This document shows positions 54,856 through 64,000 of a stretch of 64,000 nucleotides of DNA, piece by piece. The notes under the pieces were generated by a model. That model worked only from the letters and a program-made list of their open reading frames with translations. It ran no database searches and was not told where the DNA came from. How positions within the stretch are numbered: the first letter of the stretch is position 1; the number at the start of each line of letters is the position of its first letter. The DNA comes from a bacterium endosymbiont of Escarpia laminata (GTDB lineage: Bacteria > Pseudomonadota > Gammaproteobacteria > Chromatiales > Chromatiaceae), in assembly GCA_003660235.1 (NCBI GenBank), contig QGON01000070.1, positions 310,001 to 374,000 of the forward strand, read 5' to 3'. The translations under genes were made by a program, and so were the position numbers.

Positions 54856-56712
54856 GTGCACCAGTTATCAATAAAGAACCACCTCTTCGAAAGCCAATTT
54901 TTCACGGGGCGGATCATTGTGGCTGCAATAATCGTCACACTGACACTGTTGCTGCTGCTCACCAGGATGCTCTATCTGCAGGTGTTGAACCATGAGCATT
55001 TCACCACACTCTCCCTGGATAACCGGGTCAAACTTGAACCCCGTCCACCAACCCGAGGACTGATCTACGACAGTCATGGCACCATCCTGGCGCAGAATCT
55101 GCCTGCCTACAGTCTCGATATCATCCCGGAGAAGACACCGGACATCGATGCCACGATCCAGGCACTGTCGGAGATCATTCCCATCAACGAGGATGACCGA
55201 AAACGCTTCAAGCGATTGCGTCAGCAACGGCGGCGTTTCGACAGCATCCCCATCCGTGTTCGACTGAGTGACGAGGAGGTAGCACGATTTGCGGTGAATC
55301 AGCACAGATTTCCGGGGGTCGATGTTCAGGCCAAACTGCTACGGGACTACCCGCTGCAAGAGCAGACGGCGCACGTATTGGGTTATGTGGGCCGCATCAA
55401 TAAACAGGAACTGCAGCGGATCAACGCTTCGAACTACAGCGGCACCAGCCACATCGGGAAAAACGGTGTGGAGAAGACCTATGAAAACCAGTTACACGGC
55501 AACGTCGGCCTGCAGCAAGTGGAGGTCAATGCCAAAGGGCGGGTACTGCGGGTACTGGAAAACCAGCCACCACAGCCCGGTGAAAACCTGCACCTGTTTC
55601 TCGATATGGATCTGCAGGCGGCGGCTATGGAGGCCCTGAAAGACTACAACGGCGCGGTGGCCGCTATCGACACCCGCACCGGCGGGGTGCTGGCGCTGGT
55701 CAGCAAACCCGGCTACGACCCCAATCTTTTTGTCGAGGGCATCAGCAGCAAGGACTACAAAGCGCTGCGTGACTCGCTGGACAAGCCCCTTTTCAACCGG
55801 GCGATCCGCGGCCAATATCCACCGGGCTCAACCGTGAAACCCTTCATTGGTCTGGCCGGTCTGGAGATGGGCGTCGTCAGTTTCAATCAGCAGACCTATT
55901 GCCCCGGCTTCTACCAGCTACCCGGGCATGACCATAAGTACCGGGATTGGAAAAAAACCGGCCACGGCCAGATGGCGATGGAGGATGCCATCATCCAGTC
56001 CTGCGACGTCTACTACTATGAACTTGCCAGGACCCTCGGCATCGACCGCCTGCACGATTTTCTCACCACCCTCGGCTTTGGCAGCAGAAGCGGCATCGAC
56101 CTGACAGGCGAGCGATCCGGGCTGTTGCCCAGCCGCGAATGGAAACGCAAAGCCCGGCGGGAACCCTGGTACCCCGGCGAGACGCTGATCACCGGCATCG
56201 GGCAAGGTTACTTCCTCACCACACCGCTGCAACTTGCCACCGCCACCGCAACCCTGGCCAACCGCGGTCAACGCATCCGCCCACGGATGGTCAAGAGCAT
56301 CGATCTTCCGGACGGTACCCGGGAAGCGACCCGAATGGAGAGCACCCAACTCTCACAGGTGGACCCGGAACATTGGGAGCAGATCATCCACGCAATGCAG
56401 CAGGTAGTCGAAGGCCTGCGCGGCACCGCCCGGCGCATTCGCTCGGATCACTACAGCATCGCAGGCAAGACCGGTACCGCACAGGTCTTCACCATCAAGC
56501 AGGATGAAGAGTACGATGAAGCGACGGTGGACAAACGCAAGCGCGACCATGCCCTGTTCATCGCCTTCGCGCCGGTGGATGAGCCCAGGATTGCGATAGC
56601 GGTGATCGTCGAAAACGGTGGCCACGGTGGCTCTGTGGCCGCCCCCATCGCCCGCAAGGTAATGGATCGCTACCTGCTCAGGGAGGCTAGTACTCCAACA
56701 AGGTTGCATTGA
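54856..56712 (+). CDS. mrdA: Penicillin-binding protein 2
   Basis: 618 residues from GTG 54856, nine bases after the mreD stop; the frame is open far upstream only as an overlap of mreD, and GTG begins VHQLSIKNHLFESQFF just before the single membrane helix (about 19-40). PBP2 is the transpeptidase of the elongasome. The transpeptidase motifs are S325-T-V-K328 (PPGSTVKPF), S-C-D in IQSCDVYYYELA and K-T-G in AGKTGTAQVF; the dimerisation region has HVLGYVGRINKQEL. Followed by rodA, its partner glycosyltransferase. Confidence 0.95.
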   Translation: MHQLSIKNHLFESQFFTGRIIVAAIIVTLTLLLLLTRMLYLQVLNHEHFTTLSLDNRVKLEPRPPTRGLIYDSHGTILAQNLPAYSLDIIPEKTPDIDATIQALSEIIPINEDDRKRFKRLRQQRRRFDSIPIRVRLSDEEVARFAVNQHRFPGVDVQAKLLRDYPLQEQTAHVLGYVGRINKQELQRINASNYSGTSHIGKNGVEKTYENQLHGNVGLQQVEVNAKGRVLRVLENQPPQPGENLHLFLDMDLQAAAMEALKDYNGAVAAIDTRTGGVLALVSKPGYDPNLFVEGISSKDYKALRDSLDKPLFNRAIRGQYPPGSTVKPFIGLAGLEMGVVSFNQQTYCPGFYQLPGHDHKYRDWKKTGHGQMAMEDAIIQSCDVYYYELARTLGIDRLHDFLTTLGFGSRSGIDLTGERSGLLPSREWKRKARREPWYPGETLITGIGQGYFLTTPLQLATATATLANRGQRIRPRMVKSIDLPDGTREATRMESTQLSQVDPEHWEQIIHAMQQVVEGLRGTARRIRSDHYSIAGKTGTAQVFTIKQDEEYDEATVDKRKRDHALFIAFAPVDEPRIAIAVIVENGGHGGSVAAPIARKVMDRYLLREASTPTRLH

Positions 56713-56725
56713 TGGAGTACATACC

Positions 56726-57853
56726 ATGACTGGCATATCCTTTACCCATGAGTCGCAACCCGCCCGGCCTACCGGCCTGCTGGCCTGGCTTCACCTTGAC
56801 CTGCCGCTGCTTACCGGACTGATGCTGCTCAGTGGCGTGGGGCTACTCATCCTCTACAGCGCGGGGGATCAGGAGTGGGCATTGATCCAACGCCAGCTGG
56901 TCCGTCTGGGCATAGCTTTCGGTGTCATGATCATTTTGGCCCAGTTGCATATCACCCATCTGCGCCGCTGGTCGCCCTGGCTCTATATCGCCGGCGTGCT
57001 GATGCTGGTTGCCGTCATCTTCTTTGGTCAGACCGGCAAGGGGGCGCAGCGCTGGCTCGATCTCGGCTTCTTCCGCTTTCAACCCTCAGAGATGATGAAG
57101 CTGGCCCTGCCTATGATGATCGCCTGGTATCTGGCGGAGAAACGCCTGCCGCCGAAACGGCGGCGCCTGCTGGCCGCCGCTATCATGACCCTGATCCCGG
57201 TCCTGCTGATCGCCAAGCAGCCCGACCTGGGCACCGCCCTGCTGGTGGCCAGCGCCGGGATCTGCATTCTCTTCCTCGCCGGCATCGGCTGGCAGTTGAT
57301 CAGCCTCTTTGCTGTCTCCATGGCGGCGCTTGGACCGGTGATCTGGTTTTTCATGCACGACTATCAGAAACGGCGGGTGCTTACCTTCATCAACCCGGAG
57401 AACGACCCACTGGGCGCGGGTTACCATATTATCCAGTCGAAGATAGCCATAGGTTCCGGCGGACTGACAGGTAAGGGCTGGCTCAACGGCACCCAGTCCC
57501 ACCTGGAGTTCCTGCCGGAACGCCACACAGATTTCGTCTTCGCCGTCATCTCCGAAGAGTTCGGACTGATCGGCATAGCCGCCCTGCTGGCCCTCTATTT
57601 TTTCATCATCCTGCGGGGACTCTATATCGCCACCCAGGCTCAAGACACCTTTAGCCGATTGTTGAGCGGCGCATTGACCCTGGTCTTTTTCGTCTATCTC
57701 TTCGTCAACATCGGCATGGTATCCGGCGTTCTTCCGGTGGTGGGTGTACCGCTGCCACTGATCAGCTATGGAGGGACTTCACTGGTGACCATTCTCGCCG
57801 GGTTCGGTATCCTCATGTCCATCCACACTCATCGCAAACTTTTGCCGACCTGA
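56726..57853 (+). CDS. rodA: Peptidoglycan glycosyltransferase RodA
   Basis: 375 residues, SEDS family, about ten membrane helices. RodA polymerises lipid II with PBP2 in lateral wall growth. Landmarks: LILYSAGDQEWALIQRQLVRL, GAQRWLDLGFFRFQPSEMMKLALPM, KQPDLGTALLVASAG, GKGWLNGTQSHLEFLPERHTDFVFAVISEEFGL (with the conserved catalytic-site region) and GVPLPLISYGGTS. Starts 13 bases after mrdA with GGAG in the gap. Confidence 0.96.
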   Translation: MTGISFTHESQPARPTGLLAWLHLDLPLLTGLMLLSGVGLLILYSAGDQEWALIQRQLVRLGIAFGVMIILAQLHITHLRRWSPWLYIAGVLMLVAVIFFGQTGKGAQRWLDLGFFRFQPSEMMKLALPMMIAWYLAEKRLPPKRRRLLAAAIMTLIPVLLIAKQPDLGTALLVASAGICILFLAGIGWQLISLFAVSMAALGPVIWFFMHDYQKRRVLTFINPENDPLGAGYHIIQSKIAIGSGGLTGKGWLNGTQSHLEFLPERHTDFVFAVISEEFGLIGIAALLALYFFIILRGLYIATQAQDTFSRLLSGALTLVFFVYLFVNIGMVSGVLPVVGVPLPLISYGGTSLVTILAGFGILMSIHTHRKLLPT

Positions 57854-57856
57854 CAC

Positions 57857-58873
57857 ATGAAACAGACACTCAGAATACTCTGTACCAGCCTGCTGCTTAC
57901 TCTCGCTGCCTCCAGCACCCAGGGCGCCGACCGCATCCCCCGCGAAACGTTTAAGGCGTTTGCTGCAGAGATGGCACAGAAACACGGCTTTTCCGCTGAG
58001 AAACTGGAGAACCTGCTCGCCGGAACCCGCTTTCGGGAGGACATTATCAAGGCGATCACCCGTCCTGCGGAATCGAAGGAGTGGCGCGAGTATCGTCCCA
58101 TCTTTCTAAAAAAAGGCCGCATCGATGGCGGGGTGAAATTCTGGAAAGAGCACGAGGCGCTGCTGGAACGGGCTGAAAAGACCTATGGGGTACCGCCGGA
58201 GATCATGGTTGCCATCATTGGTGTGGAGACCCGTTACGGTGCGCACACCGGCCGTTACCGGGTGCTTGACTCACTCACCACCCTCGCCTTCGGTTATCCC
58301 AAGCGCGCCAAGTTCTTTCGCAGTGAACTGGTGGAGTTTCTTCTGCTCAGCCGGGAGGAGGATATCGATCCGGCAACCGCCAAAGGCTCCTACGCAGGCG
58401 CAATGGGCAAACCCCAGTTCATCTCCAGCAGCTACCGGAATTACGCAGTGGACTTCGACGGAGACGGCAAGCGCGATCTGCACAATAGCGATGCCGACGT
58501 GATCGGCAGCGTGGCCAACTATTTCAAACGCCACGGCTGGCGGCGGGGTGAGATGATCACCCAGCAGGCCAGGAGCGAAGAGCGCCATGAGAAATATGTT
58601 CAGGCGGGGATGAAACCCAGCATACCGGTCTCTGAGCTGATGGCATCCGGCCTGCGGCCAGACGGTCTGATCCTGCCGGAACCGGAGGCGCTGGCGAGCC
58701 TGATCCTGCTAAAAGGCAAACACGGGGGCGAATATTGGTTCGGGCTGCATAACTTTTACGTCATTACCCGCTACAATCACAGCAATCTCTATGCGATGGC
58801 AGTCTACCAGCTCAGTCAGGAGATCAAGGCGGCCCGTCAGGCTGCCATGGGCGCACCCCCGCCAGCAACTTAG
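57857..58873 (+). CDS. mltB: Lytic murein transglycosylase B
   Basis: 338 residues with a signal peptide (MKQTLRILCTSLLLTLAASS, then TQGA) but no lipobox cysteine, so probably a soluble periplasmic form rather than the E. coli lipoprotein. It cleaves glycan strands to 1,6-anhydro ends. Catalytic Glu124 sits in MVAIIGVETRYGAHTGRYRV; KGSYAGAMGKPQFISSSYRNYAVDFDGDGKRD is the second signature. Starts three bases after the rodA stop. Confidence 0.94.
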   Translation: MKQTLRILCTSLLLTLAASSTQGADRIPRETFKAFAAEMAQKHGFSAEKLENLLAGTRFREDIIKAITRPAESKEWREYRPIFLKKGRIDGGVKFWKEHEALLERAEKTYGVPPEIMVAIIGVETRYGAHTGRYRVLDSLTTLAFGYPKRAKFFRSELVEFLLLSREEDIDPATAKGSYAGAMGKPQFISSSYRNYAVDFDGDGKRDLHNSDADVIGSVANYFKRHGWRRGEMITQQARSEERHEKYVQAGMKPSIPVSELMASGLRPDGLILPEPEALASLILLKGKHGGEYWFGLHNFYVITRYNHSNLYAMAVYQLSQEIKAARQAAMGAPPPAT

Positions 58874-58895
58874 ACGACAGGATGGGTATTGAATC

Positions 58896-59726
58896 ATGAG
58901 GCGCACTCAGCACACGACCATCAACCTCGCTGCCCTCAGCCTGCTCGCAGCCCTGGCCGGCTGTTCCATCGGCCCCTCCATCATCGAGCAGGATATCATC
59001 GACAGCGGCCCGTCGGCTGCCCCGCCGGTGGACATCGACAGCATCCCCGACGCGGTACCGAAATTCGAAAGCCGCAGCCGCTATGGCAACCCCAGCTCCT
59101 ATGTAGTACGCGGCAAGCGTTACTACACGAAGCAGAGCAGCAAGGGCTATCAGGAACGGGGCATCGCCTCCTGGTACGGCAAAAAATTCCACGGCCGACG
59201 CACCAGCAGCGGCGAAACCTACAATATGTACGGCATGTCTGCCGCCCACAAAACCCTGCCGCTACCAACCTATGCCCGTGTCACCAATCTGCGCAACAAC
59301 CGCAGTGTCGTGCTTAAAATCAACGACCGGGGTCCTTTTCACGACAACCGGCTGATCGATCTCTCCTACACCGCAGCCCACAAGCTCGGCATCATTGGCA
59401 GTGGCACAGGTCTGGTGGAGGTGCGTGCACTCACACCCGGCGAACCGGAACCTTCAGCGGCGTCACCGGTCGAATCTGTGACAACAGAGGCAGCCCGTCT
59501 CTATCTCCAGGTCGGTGCCTTTGGCAGCCGGGATAATGCAGACCGGCTGCAGTCCCGTCTGCAAAGCGATCTCGACACCAATGTGCGGGTGCTGGAGGGC
59601 AGAAGCGCCGATCAGCTGGTCTACCGGGTTCAGGTTGGCCCGATTTCCGGCGTGGATGGCGCCGACAGCCTGAGCAAGCGTCTCGATGGACTGGGCATCG
59701 GCAATACCCATGTCGTGATCCAGTAG
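58896..59726 (+). CDS. rlpA: RlpA lipoprotein, septal-ring lytic transglycosylase, with SPOR domain
   Basis: 276 residues. Lipoprotein signal with acylated Cys23 (LLAALAGC). The double-psi beta-barrel RlpA domain spans about 85-185: ERGIASWYGKKFHGRRTSSGE, LPTYARVTNLRNNRSVVLKINDRGPF and LIDLSYTAAHKLG. A C-terminal SPOR domain (about 200-276; LYLQVGAFGSRDNADRLQSRL, then YRVQVGPI) binds denuded glycan at the septum. Same order as in many gammaproteobacteria, between mltB and dacA. Confidence 0.94.
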   Translation: MRRTQHTTINLAALSLLAALAGCSIGPSIIEQDIIDSGPSAAPPVDIDSIPDAVPKFESRSRYGNPSSYVVRGKRYYTKQSSKGYQERGIASWYGKKFHGRRTSSGETYNMYGMSAAHKTLPLPTYARVTNLRNNRSVVLKINDRGPFHDNRLIDLSYTAAHKLGIIGSGTGLVEVRALTPGEPEPSAASPVESVTTEAARLYLQVGAFGSRDNADRLQSRLQSDLDTNVRVLEGRSADQLVYRVQVGPISGVDGADSLSKRLDGLGIGNTHVVIQ

Positions 59727-59790
59727 ACGCATCCACCCACAGTGGTTTGCGTCCTGACCCGCAGCTTATAAAATAGCGACTGATTTCATA

Positions 59791-59820
59791 GGGGCCGGGG
59801 TCAAATTTGACTCCTACCCC
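59791..59820. repeat. Short palindrome around GTCAAATTTGAC in the rlpA-dacA spacer
   Basis: A perfect 12-base palindrome GTCAAATTTGAC (59800-59811) is bounded by GGGGCCGGG on the left and TCCTACCCC on the right. This GGGGTCAAATTTGAC-type block is a widely scattered motif, probably REP-like. It lies within the 129-bp spacer, 36 bases before dacA. Confidence 0.55.
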
Positions 59821-59855
59821 TTCGCCAAAAACCTATTCACAAACCCGGTACCCCC

Positions 59856-61010
59856 ATGTCTGCGAAGTTTTCAATACCCTCCCTGCTCTATATCCTGATC
59901 CTCTGCTGGTTCTTCCCCGCCGCTGCCGCGCTTGCCAAGCAGCCGATCCCAACACCGCCGAAACTCACTGCCAGCGGCTATCTGCTGATCGACTTTGACT
60001 CCGGCAAGATATTGGCGAACAAAAACACAGCGCAGCGGCTCGAACCCGCCAGCCTGACCAAGATCATGACCGCCTATGCTGTTTTCCGCGAACTCAAGGA
60101 GGGCAATATCCGCCTGGACGAGGAAGTATTGATCAGCGAAAAGGCCTGGCGCACCGGCGGTTCAAAGATGTTTATTGAAGTGGGCAAGCGGGTCAGACTC
60201 GAGGACTTGATCAAAGGCATGATCATCCAGTCAGGCAACGATGCCTGCGTGGCGCTGGCGGAACACATCGCCGGCAGTGAGTCCACCTTCGCCGAAGTGA
60301 TGAACAATCACGCCCAACGCCTGGGCATGCTCAACAGCCATTTTGTCAATAGCACGGGCCTGCCGGACGAGGATCACTACACCACCCCAGAGGACATCGC
60401 CAAGGTTGCCATTGCCACGATCAGGGAGTTTCCAGAGTACTACGAGTGGTATGGAGAGAAATCCTTTCTCTTCAACAAAATCAAGCAGCACAACCGCAAC
60501 AAACTGCTGTGGCGGGACAAGAGTGTGGACGGCATAAAAACCGGCTACACGAAAGCCGCCGGGTATTGTCTCGTTGCATCGGCCAAACGCGAAGAGATGC
60601 GTCTGGTCTCCGTGGTGATGGGTACCAACAGTGTAAAAAGCCGGACCAGTGAAAGTCAGTCACTGCTCAACTACGGTTTCCGCTTCTACGAGACACACAA
60701 ACTTTATGGCGCAGGGGATGTGCTCAACCGGGTGCGCATCTGGAAAGGCGATCGCGAATCATTGCCCTTGGGACTGGGCAGCGACCTGAAGGTCACCATT
60801 CCCCGCAAGCAGTACAAGAACCTGAATGCCCGCCTGGAGGTGGACCCGAAGATCATGGCACCGGTTCGTAAGGGGGCGGAGCTTGGACGGGTCAACATCA
60901 CGCTGGATGACGAAGAGGTTGCCAATGTTCCACTGATTGCACTTGACGATATTCCGGAGGGCAGCCTCTGGCAACGCGCCAAAGACAGCGCCCTGTTATG
61001 GCTGGAATGA
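59856..61010 (+). CDS. dacA: D-alanyl-D-alanine carboxypeptidase (PBP5/6 type)
   Basis: 384 residues with a signal peptide (LLYILILCWFFPAAAALAK). Removes the terminal D-alanine of pentapeptide stems in the periplasm. Active-site motifs S66-L-T-K69, S126-G-N128 and K228-T-G230 are all present. A C-terminal beta domain and an amphipathic end (EGSLWQRAKDSALLWLE) for membrane attachment follow. ATGATGA links its stop to ybeD. Confidence 0.95.
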   Translation: MSAKFSIPSLLYILILCWFFPAAAALAKQPIPTPPKLTASGYLLIDFDSGKILANKNTAQRLEPASLTKIMTAYAVFRELKEGNIRLDEEVLISEKAWRTGGSKMFIEVGKRVRLEDLIKGMIIQSGNDACVALAEHIAGSESTFAEVMNNHAQRLGMLNSHFVNSTGLPDEDHYTTPEDIAKVAIATIREFPEYYEWYGEKSFLFNKIKQHNRNKLLWRDKSVDGIKTGYTKAAGYCLVASAKREEMRLVSVVMGTNSVKSRTSESQSLLNYGFRFYETHKLYGAGDVLNRVRIWKGDRESLPLGLGSDLKVTIPRKQYKNLNARLEVDPKIMAPVRKGAELGRVNITLDDEEVANVPLIALDDIPEGSLWQRAKDSALLWLE

Positions 61011-61285
61011 TGAAAGACGAACAAGAGCCAGAGACGCTGCTGGAGTTCCCCTGTGATTTTTCCATCAAGGCTATGGGCAGGGCGGAACCCGGCTTCGACC
61101 TGCTGGTGGTTGAGATGATCAGGAACCACGTCCCCGACCTGCATGAGGATGCGGTCAAATCACGTTCCAGCAAGGGGGGCAAGTGGGTTTCAGTCACCGT
61201 CACCATACAGGCCAGCAGCAAGGCTCAACTGGATGCCATCTACCTCGACCTCACCGCCCATGAAAAGGTCGTGATGGCGCTCTAA
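61007..61285 (+). CDS. ybeD: YbeD-like protein (DUF493)
   Basis: 92 residues from ATG 61007, overlapping the dacA stop as ATGA; ATG 61010 is equally plausible. The sequence matches the small YbeD/DUF493 regulator-like fold (TLLEFPCDFSIKAMGRAEPGF; SSKGGKWVSVTVTIQASSKAQLDAIYLDL). YbeD lies between dacA and lipB in E. coli as well. Its exact role is unknown; a link to lipoate or fatty-acid metabolism has been suggested by context. Confidence 0.92.
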   Translation: MMKDEQEPETLLEFPCDFSIKAMGRAEPGFDLLVVEMIRNHVPDLHEDAVKSRSSKGGKWVSVTVTIQASSKAQLDAIYLDLTAHEKVVMAL

Positions 61286-61288
61286 CCT

Positions 61289-61933
61289 GTGAGCAAATCC
61301 CTCCTGATCCGCCAGCTTGGCCTGCAGCCCTACGAAACCACCTGGCAGGCAATGCAGGACTATACAGACCGCCGGGATGCAAACAGCCGCGATGAACTCT
61401 GGCTACTGCAACACCCGCCGGTATTCACCCTCGGCCAGGCCGGCAAACCGGAACACCTGCTTCGACCCGGCGCCATCCCCGTCATCAAAAGCGACCGTGG
61501 CGGGCAGGTCACCTATCACGGCCCCGGTCAGTTGATCGCCTACCTGATGCTCGATCTGCGGCGCGTCAAAATCGGGGTACGCGCATTGGTATCACTGCTG
61601 GAACAGGGTGTTATCGATCTGTTGGCCACCCAGGGAATAGACGCCGCTGCCCGCTCAGATGCCCCCGGTGTCTACGTCAATGGCAGCAAGATCGCCGCCC
61701 TTGGCCTGAGGGTAAGGCACGGCTGCAGCTTTCATGGACTCAGCCTCAACGTGGATATGGATCTGGAGCCGTTCAGCCGCATCAACCCCTGCGGCCACCC
61801 CGGTCTGGTGGTCACCCAGCTTGCAGACCTGAACCAAACCACCGACATCCCCACCCTTGGCCGGGATTTGGCGAAACATCTGGCGTCAGGTTTGGGTTAC
61901 ACTGCGGATTTTTGCGAACCAAAACAATCCTGA
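61289..61933 (+). CDS. lipB: Octanoyl-[acyl-carrier-protein]-protein N-octanoyltransferase
   Basis: 214 residues from GTG 61289, three bases after ybeD. Transfers octanoate from acyl carrier protein to lipoyl domains. Motifs: [40 protein letters not shown], catalytic Lys134 ([11 protein letters not shown]) and Cys168 (INPCGHPGL). These are one position off the E. coli numbering. Its stop overlaps the lipA ATG (TGATG). Confidence 0.95.
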   Translation: MSKSLLIRQLGLQPYETTWQAMQDYTDRRDANSRDELWLLQHPPVFTLGQAGKPEHLLRPGAIPVIKSDRGGQVTYHGPGQLIAYLMLDLRRVKIGVRALVSLLEQGVIDLLATQGIDAAARSDAPGVYVNGSKIAALGLRVRHGCSFHGLSLNVDMDLEPFSRINPCGHPGLVVTQLADLNQTTDIPTLGRDLAKHLASGLGYTADFCEPKQS

Positions 61934-62910
61934 TGAAAGATCCAAAAGGGTACCAGCCACCCTCCCGTACAAAACCCGACAGCCACCAGCGCGGCGAGGC
62001 AAAGCTCGCCCGCATTCCCGTCAAGGTGGAATCGCGGGACGAACTGCTGCGCAAACCCAAATGGATCCGCGCCAAAGCACCGCTGGGCAGACACGTCAGC
62101 CGCATCCGCCGCATCCTGCGGGAACGTGGCCTGAGCTCGGTCTGCGAGGAGGCAGCCTGCCCCAACCTGGGGGAGTGCTTCGAACACGGCACCGCCACCT
62201 TCATGATCATGGGGGATATCTGTACCCGGCGCTGCCCCTTCTGCGACGTGGCCCACGGCAAGCCCCAACCGCTGAACCCCGACGAACCCGGCCAACTGGC
62301 TGAGGCGATTGAGGCCATGGCCCTGAAGTATGTGGTCATCACCTCAGTGGACCGGGACGACCTGCGCGATGGCGGTGCAGGACATTACAGCGACTGCATA
62401 AAAGCGGTACGCGCCCGGATGCCTGAAACCCGTATCGAGGTGCTGGTGCCGGACTTCCGTGGACGCATGGAGATCGCGCTGGAGACGCTGTCCCAGGTCC
62501 CGCCGGACATCTTCAACCACAACCTGGAGACCGTTCCCCGCCTCTACCGTCAGGCCCGTCCCGGCGCCGATTACGCCGGATCCCTGAAACTGCTGCAGGC
62601 CTTCAGGGCAACCTCTCCCGATGTGCCGACAAAATCCGGCATCATGCTCGGTCTGGGGGAGAAAGCCGGTGAAGTGGAGACCGTCATGCAGGATCTGCGC
62701 GACCACGGCTGCGAAATGCTGACCCTGGGACAATACCTGCAGCCCAGCCGGGACCATCTGCCGGTGGAGCGTTACGTCACTCCGGAAGAGTTCGATGAAC
62801 TCCGCGAGACGGGGGTGGCCATGGGATTCACCAATGTCGCCAGCGGCCCGCTGGTGCGCTCTTCCTACCATGCGGACCTGCAAGCCGCCAACCCATTGCT
62901 GAACAGATAG
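61933..62910 (+). CDS. lipA: Lipoyl synthase
   Basis: 325 residues from ATG 61933; a TTG at 61912 is in frame but unnecessary. Radical-SAM enzyme that inserts two sulfurs into octanoyl groups. Auxiliary cluster ligands Cys71, Cys76 and Cys82 ([12 protein letters not shown]), radical-SAM cluster Cys97, Cys101 and Cys104 (CTRRCPFC), and the conserved end [11 protein letters not shown] with the serine ligand in RSSYHA. Length as expected. Confidence 0.96.
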   Translation: MKDPKGYQPPSRTKPDSHQRGEAKLARIPVKVESRDELLRKPKWIRAKAPLGRHVSRIRRILRERGLSSVCEEAACPNLGECFEHGTATFMIMGDICTRRCPFCDVAHGKPQPLNPDEPGQLAEAIEAMALKYVVITSVDRDDLRDGGAGHYSDCIKAVRARMPETRIEVLVPDFRGRMEIALETLSQVPPDIFNHNLETVPRLYRQARPGADYAGSLKLLQAFRATSPDVPTKSGIMLGLGEKAGEVETVMQDLRDHGCEMLTLGQYLQPSRDHLPVERYVTPEEFDELRETGVAMGFTNVASGPLVRSSYHADLQAANPLLNR

Positions 62911-62920
62911 CGGCACGGCT

Positions 62921-63673
62921 ATGGACGTAGTCACTACCAAGGCCATCGAACACCTGCTGCTGCCACCGGGCGGGCCGATATTACTCGGCTTTATCGGCCT
63001 GCTCTTCTGGCGCCTTGGCTGGGGCCGCAAGCTGTTCGTGCTTGCCCTGCTCCTGCAGTGGATATTGAGCCTGCCGATTACCGCCAGCCTGCTCACGGCG
63101 GGGCTGGAGAGCTATCCGGCACTGACCGACAAAGCGATCGCCAACAGCGGGGCAGAGGCGATCGTGGTACTCGGTGGCGGGCGTTATCTCGATGCACCCG
63201 AGTATGGCGGCGACACCGCCAATCAGCGGGTACTCTTCCGCCTGCGCTACGCCGCCCGGCTCGCCCATAAAACCGGCCTGCCGGTGATCCCCAGTGGCGG
63301 CAATGCAGTCTACTCCGGCACTGCTGAAGCCAGGATCTCCGCCGAGATCCTGCGCGACGAGTTCGGCGTCACCGTAGAGCATATCGAACCCCGCAGCCAT
63401 ACCACTTGGGAGAACGCCCGCTTCACCGCCCAGCTGCTCAAGAAGCTCGGCATCAAACGCATCCTGCTGGTGACCACTGCCTCACACATGCCCCGCTCGA
63501 TGGATGCCTTTGCACGCAATGGCGTCGAGACCGTTGCCGCCCCCACCGGTTTCGTCTACAGACCCGATGGTAAAAGCTCCTGGCTTAACGGCCTACCCAA
63601 CGGTCGGGCAGTCCGACAAACTGAAGTGGCGCTGCACGAATACGTGGGCATACTCTGGTATCGGTTCAAATAG
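62921..63673 (+). CDS. YdcF/ElyC-like membrane protein (DUF218)
   Basis: 250 residues. Two N-terminal membrane helices (about 18-30 and 38-58), then the DUF218 domain: AEAIVVLGGGRYLDAPEYGG, ANQRVLFRLRYAARLAHKTGLPVIPSGG, IEPRSHTTWENARFTAQLL and LLVTTASHMPRSMDAFAR. ElyC-type members affect envelope biogenesis through undecaprenyl-phosphate; that role fits the wall-synthesis neighbours but is inferred. Starts 10 bases after lipA. Confidence 0.88.
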   Translation: MDVVTTKAIEHLLLPPGGPILLGFIGLLFWRLGWGRKLFVLALLLQWILSLPITASLLTAGLESYPALTDKAIANSGAEAIVVLGGGRYLDAPEYGGDTANQRVLFRLRYAARLAHKTGLPVIPSGGNAVYSGTAEARISAEILRDEFGVTVEHIEPRSHTTWENARFTAQLLKKLGIKRILLVTTASHMPRSMDAFARNGVETVAAPTGFVYRPDGKSSWLNGLPNGRAVRQTEVALHEYVGILWYRFK

Positions 63674-64000
63674 CCATTTACTGCCAGAATCCCCCCTTCT
63701 GCCACCAAAAGCACCCTCTTTTACCTTCTTCTCAGCCTGTCGGCTTTTCTTACACCCCTGCCGGCAACATTGAAAACCAAATAACAAATTGTTTTTACTA
63801 ATGAATATGGGCAATTACCCCCATATCCCGCCCATAAAACCATTAATAAAGCACGATATAATGAACAACAATCCTAATTCATGTCGGACTTTCTTACATA
63901 TTGATCACTCGGCCAATCCATCCCATATGGGAAGTACCCGCCGAAACAAAACCCATGCATTTTATTCCTGATCCTTCAGGCAAAAACAAACCGCCATCAT
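63674..64000. other. Intergenic end of the window, no gene supported
   Basis: 327 bases after the YdcF-like gene. A-T rich compared with the cluster before it. I see no convincing reading frame, terminator or tRNA; the next gene lies beyond the edge. Confidence 0.5.

Overview
The window looks like a chromosomal segment of a free-living or symbiotic gammaproteobacterium. The gene orders hemA-prfA-prmC, gatC-gatA-gatB and mreB-mreC-mreD-mrdA-rodA-mltB-rlpA-dacA-ybeD-lipB-lipA, and the close similarity to Escherichia coli orthologues where I could align from memory (HemA Cys50, LipB active-site region), support this. Many multiheme c-type cytochromes, rhombosortase and very large hybrid histidine kinases suggest a respiratory, sediment- or symbiosis-type organism such as a sulfur oxidiser; that lineage guess is inference. 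No rRNA, tRNA, CRISPR array or complete insertion sequence was seen.

Layout. 1-1.84 kb: two tandem curlin-repeat proteins (the first cut by the window edge), ended by a hairpin shared with a convergent UDP-glucose dehydrogenase gene. 3.5-8.1 kb: hemA-prfA-prmC, a small conserved-looking protein and moeB. 8.1-11.3 kb: a rhombosortase, a small lipoprotein and, on the opposite strand, a secreted metalloprotease with the GlyGly-CTERM tail that rhombosortases are thought to process. 11.4-14.8 kb: gatCAB on the minus strand. 15.0-20.4 kb: the most novel part, a DUF5666-nine-heme fusion lipoprotein, then a DUF6502 HTH-like protein with a second DUF5666 lipoprotein. Both transcription units start with a near-consensus sigma70 promoter whose -10 box sits inside the same 16-bp palindrome (TGGGAT-N4-WTCCCA). 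20.5-23.9 kb: a beta-helix protein, a proline-rich small protein overlapping a phosphoribosyltransferase, and pcm. 24.3-29.0 kb: a signalling set (frameshifted REC-GGDEF, periplasmic binding protein, hybrid kinase). 29.8-33.8 kb: a minus-strand operon of cytochrome b561, SHP-type cytochrome, diheme cytochrome, PepSY protein and an OmpR/HK pair. 34.0-36.0 kb: DUF2202 and HDOD genes. 36.3-51.2 kb: three large hybrid kinases, one with a ten-haem cytochrome and a split-off Hpt domain, one with an outer-membrane protein and a PstS-like protein. 51.8-63.7 kb: a small protein and the rod-shape/peptidoglycan/lipoate cluster plus a YdcF-like gene.

How the parts work together. The last 12 kb is housekeeping: MreBCD, PBP2 and RodA build the rod-shaped wall, MltB, RlpA and DacA trim it, and LipB-LipA make lipoate. 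The accessory middle is dominated by redox proteins and sensors, consistent with a cell that monitors extracellular or periplasmic electron donors and acceptors. Small palindromic elements lie between several genes: an 86-bp element twice, CTTCGTG-type repeats twice, and single copies of other families. Gene remodelling is visible at three places: a one-base frameshift in the diguanylate cyclase, a roughly 280-bp insert that separates an Hpt domain from its kinase, and an mreC gene whose conserved N-terminus has no ATG, GTG or TTG start.
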